From: Mucilaginibacter pineti
GTDB taxonomy: Bacteria > Bacteroidota > Bacteroidia > Sphingobacteriales > Sphingobacteriaceae
Reading direction: 5' to 3'
Assembly (NCBI RefSeq): GCF_900101875.1
Contig: NZ_FNAI01000002.1
Span: 434,001 to 498,000, forward strand
Length of the DNA: 64,000 nucleotides
The notes beneath the pieces were generated by a model, which saw nothing but the letters and a program-made list of their open reading frames with translations, searched no databases and was not told the origin of the DNA. Positions 61,497-64,000 of this stretch are shown one piece after another. The translations under genes and the position numbers were made by a program. Position 1 is the first letter of the stretch. Each line of letters opens with the position of its first letter.

Positions 61497-62804
61497 ATGA
61501 CTGCATCAACAACTACCACTGCTGCTACAGAGCCGCTTTACTGGTCGCCGGCGCAAAAAATAGCGTTAAGGTTTTTCCTTGTATTTTTCCTGTTATATAT
61601 TTTATTTAACCCCAATGGGGTGCTGCCTTATACAGATCTGGTGGCCAATTTATATATCCAGCCGTTTCACGAGTTTATCCCCTGGATAGCCAAGCACGTA
61701 CTGCACCTGCCCAAACCTATTACTGTTTTTACAAACGGTAGCGGCGATACCACTTATGATTATCTCATTGTACTGTTTATAACAACGGTATCTTTCGTGG
61801 CAGCCATTATATGGTCGGTAATTGATAGAAAGGCACGTAATTATAACAAGCTGTTTTACTGGGTTTGCGTTATTGTTCGATATTACATGGGTATTACCAT
61901 GTTGTGTTATGGCTTTGTAAAAATAATTAAGCTGCAATTTCCGGGGCCATCACCGGGCAGGTTGCTGCAGCCATTGGGCACCACTTCGCCAATGGGCCTG
62001 GCTTGGACGTATATGGGCTACTCTACAGGTTTCAACTATTTTACTGGTCTGGCCGAGGTAACCTGCGGGCTGTTCCTGTTTTTCCGTAAAACTACTACAC
62101 TTGGAGCTGTTCTGGGATTGGTGGTAGCCGGCAATATTATGGCGATAAACTATTGCTTTGATGTTCCGGTGAAATTATTGTCAACTTTTTTAGTATCCAT
62201 GTCGGTGTTTTTGCTGGCGAAGGATGCACTTCGGTTAATCAATTTCTTTTTTCTCAACAAAACTGCACCACCATCAAACATTACTCCGCACCGGTTTAAG
62301 GCACGTTGGAAAAATATAACGCTTTGTACCGTTAAGTATATTATAATAGCTTATACCTTGCTTACAACTGTTTATGGCGATGTGCAGGCTGCCAAGCAAT
62401 ATGGCGATAAAGCTAAGAAACCGCCGCTTTACGGCATTTACGATGTGCAAAGCTACGTGGTTAATAAAGACACCATTGCCCCGCTTACAACGGATACTAC
62501 AAGGTGGCGCAAGCTGGTTATTGGTTACCCCGGTTACGCGCAGGTAAAACTTATGAATGATAGTTCAAAAAGTTATAATTTTAAACCCGATACCGCCAAG
62601 CACACCATTGTTATATTCAGCGATGCCGATACGCTTAAAAAGAACTATTTTACTTATACCCAACCGAAAAAGGATGAACTGTTGTTAAAAGGCACATGGG
62701 GTAAAGATTCCCTGAAAATAAACTTCAAAAAGTTTGATATGAATAGCTTCAGGCTTATTAGCCGTGGTTTTCATTGGGTTAATGAGTATCCGTATAACAG
62801 GTAG
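61497..62804 (+). CDS. DoxX-like integral membrane protein
   Basis: 435 residues with about seven hydrophobic segments up to residue 290 (for example FFLVFFLLYILF, YLIVLFITTVSFVAAIIW, FNYFTGLAEVTCGLFLFF) and a soluble C-terminal part (about 300-435) rich in beta-type sequence. The GLAEVTCGLFLFFRKTTTLGAVL stretch is DoxX-like. Function unknown; it may be linked with redox or oxidative-stress processes as in other DoxX proteins. Confidence 0.65.
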   Translation: MTASTTTTAATEPLYWSPAQKIALRFFLVFFLLYILFNPNGVLPYTDLVANLYIQPFHEFIPWIAKHVLHLPKPITVFTNGSGDTTYDYLIVLFITTVSFVAAIIWSVIDRKARNYNKLFYWVCVIVRYYMGITMLCYGFVKIIKLQFPGPSPGRLLQPLGTTSPMGLAWTYMGYSTGFNYFTGLAEVTCGLFLFFRKTTTLGAVLGLVVAGNIMAINYCFDVPVKLLSTFLVSMSVFLLAKDALRLINFFFLNKTAPPSNITPHRFKARWKNITLCTVKYIIIAYTLLTTVYGDVQAAKQYGDKAKKPPLYGIYDVQSYVVNKDTIAPLTTDTTRWRKLVIGYPGYAQVKLMNDSSKSYNFKPDTAKHTIVIFSDADTLKKNYFTYTQPKKDELLLKGTWGKDSLKINFKKFDMNSFRLISRGFHWVNEYPYNR

Positions 62805-62949
62805 TTTGGGTAGGAGTAAGGAGTAAAGATTTAATGGAAAATGATTTATTTATGGGGAGAATAAAGTGATGTTTTACCTGTAAATAAAACATATTGGAAA
62901 ATACTTGCTCACTGAAACTAACCGCCTGCTTATCCGTTGAATAAATACC

Positions 62950-63696
62950 ATGAAAAAACTAATTGTTTTTGACCTCGACGGCACTCTTGCCGAGAGTAAA
63001 GCCGCCATTGATCCCGAAATGGCCAAGCTGTTTGCAGGCTTGCTTAAAGTAGCCAAAGTGGCCATCATATCGGGCGGCGACTGGCCTCAGTTTGAAAAAC
63101 AGGTGATTGCCAATTTACCAAAAGGCAGCAAGTTAAACAGGCTGTCAATACTGCCTACCTGCGGTACCAAGTTTTATCAATATAAGAAATCGGCATGGAA
63201 AAAGATCTATTCGGAGGATTTTACCGCCGGCGAAAAGAAAAAGATAGTTGAGTCGCTGAATAAGGCGGTAGAGAAATCGGGCTTCAAGGCCGATAAGATC
63301 TGGGGCGACCAGGTAGAGGATCGCGGCAGTCAGATCACCTTTTCGGCCCTGGGCCAAAAAGCGCCGCTTACGCCCAAAAAAGCCTGGGATCCTGATTATA
63401 AAAAACGTAAGAAGATCAAGTCGATACTGGATAAGCTCATCCCCGAATTTTCGGTGCATTTGGGTGGTGCAACTTCTATAGATGTTACCAAACCCGGTAT
63501 CGATAAAGCATATGGTATGTATAAGCTGCGCGATATCCTTGACATACCCATTAAAAAAATGCTGTTCATGGGCGATGCCCTGTTTGATGGTGGTAACGAC
63601 CAGCCCGCCCGCACAACCGGCGCCGACTGCATAGAAGTACGCGACCCCGAAGAAACCAAGAGAATTATTGAAACCGTTATAGCCTGTTCAAAATAA
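62950..63696 (+). CDS. HAD-IIB phosphatase, phosphomannomutase-like
   Basis: 248 residues. Motif I FDLDGT with D8 and D10, motif II ISGGDW, a cap domain (about 85-190) with GSQITFSALGQKAP as in eukaryotic-type phosphomannomutase, and motif IV MGDALFDGGND. It acts on a sugar phosphate, either as a phosphatase or as a mutase. Nothing nearby decides. Confidence 0.82.
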   Translation: MKKLIVFDLDGTLAESKAAIDPEMAKLFAGLLKVAKVAIISGGDWPQFEKQVIANLPKGSKLNRLSILPTCGTKFYQYKKSAWKKIYSEDFTAGEKKKIVESLNKAVEKSGFKADKIWGDQVEDRGSQITFSALGQKAPLTPKKAWDPDYKKRKKIKSILDKLIPEFSVHLGGATSIDVTKPGIDKAYGMYKLRDILDIPIKKMLFMGDALFDGGNDQPARTTGADCIEVRDPEETKRIIETVIACSK

Positions 63697-63762
63697 ATCC
63701 AACTAAAGCAACAATGTTGCATTTTGTTTTTATACCTTTACCGGTACTAAACAAAATGGACA

Positions 63763-64000
63763 ATGGATTTTGACGTAATTATAATTGGGGGCAGCTACGC
63801 GGGTTTACAGGCAGCAATGACTTTGGGCCGGGCATTACGTAAGGTACTGGTGATTGACAGCGGCAAGCCATGCAATCGGCAAACGCCCCATTCGCATAAC
63901 TTTTTAACCCGCGACGGCGAAACGCCTCATGCCATAGCCTCCATAGCAAGGGAGCAGCTTCAACGGTATCATACCGTTAAAACATTGTTTGGCAAAGTTA
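63763..64000 (+). CDS. NAD(P)/FAD-dependent oxidoreductase (3' truncated)
   Basis: 79 codons visible before the window ends. FAD-binding Rossmann motif IIIGGSYAGLQAAMTLGRA (residues 6-24), then VLVIDSGKPCNRQTPHSHNF, as in thioredoxin-reductase-like flavoproteins. The ATG at 63763 is chosen because the nearby ATG at 63756 stops at once. The redox centre, if any, lies outside. Confidence 0.85.
   Translation, partial: MDFDVIIIGGSYAGLQAAMTLGRALRKVLVIDSGKPCNRQTPHSHNFLTRDGETPHAIASIAREQLQRYHTVKTLFGKV

Noticed and set aside
1..64000. CRISPR array, prophage or insertion-sequence genes
   Set aside because: No regularly spaced direct repeats, no Cas, integrase, transposase or phage structural genes are visible in the translated frames.

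Overview
This window comes from a Bacteroidota chromosome, most likely a Sphingobacteriaceae member close to Mucilaginibacter or Pedobacter. The evidence is a SusC/SusD pair governed by an ECF sigma factor and a FecR anti-sigma protein, many secreted glycoside hydrolases, a NagB-LmbE fusion, -7 promoter boxes of the TAnnTTTG type, little Shine-Dalgarno signal, and intergenic inverted repeats typical of this phylum. I found no rRNA, tRNA, CRISPR, phage or insertion-sequence gene. Genus placement is inference from gene content only.

Layout. 1-8.5 kb: the end of an unknown gene, then a minus-strand glycan-uptake unit (ECF sigma, FecR, SusC, SusD, SGNH esterase). 8.8-14.6 kb: a 59-residue membrane peptide, a GNAT / ArgE-type deacetylase / sigma-54 response regulator operon, an outer-membrane porin and a secreted protein. 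14.7-19.8 kb: an AraC regulator convergent on a PhyH dioxygenase / six-hairpin glycosidase / sugar isomerase operon. 20.0-31.4 kb: a LacI-centred sugar regulon (CBM9-like protein, FucP-type transporter, LacI regulator, GH27, hexosamine kinase, NagB-LmbE, GH123). 31.5-37.8 kb: GH89, lectin-GH76 and GH3. 37.8-64 kb: mostly housekeeping genes: CPA1 antiporter, AsmA protein, PD40 propeller, lysC-lysA, HAD phosphatases, cold-shock protein, YtxH protein, M1 and M3 peptidases, YciF-like protein, Smr protein, two histidine kinases, NUDIX regulator, YjbQ, RsbQ-like hydrolase, DoxX-like membrane protein and the start of a flavin oxidoreductase.

How the parts work together. The strongest story is the 20-31 kb regulon. 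A near-identical 12-bp palindrome (GTGTGCGCACAC twice, GTGTACGTACAC once) lies just upstream of three transcription units around the LacI gene, each time a few bases from a TAnnTTTG-like -7 box. The controlled genes form a pathway: GH27 and GH123 release galactose or N-acetylhexosamines, the FucP-type carrier imports sugar, a NahK-like kinase phosphorylates it, and NagB fused to a LmbE-type deacetylase feeds it to glycolysis. GH89, GH76 and GH3 follow with a different operator (GCAAACGTTTGC). Together these suggest use of N-acetylhexosamine- and mannose-containing glycans (glycoprotein, mucin or fungal wall), without a local SusCD pair.

Other points worth attention: a repeat-like, in-frame insertion of about 25 residues in lysA, two compound inverted repeats (42.5 and 58.0-58.2 kb), and several gene-free loci with an AT-rich hairpin followed by a terminator that could be small RNAs.
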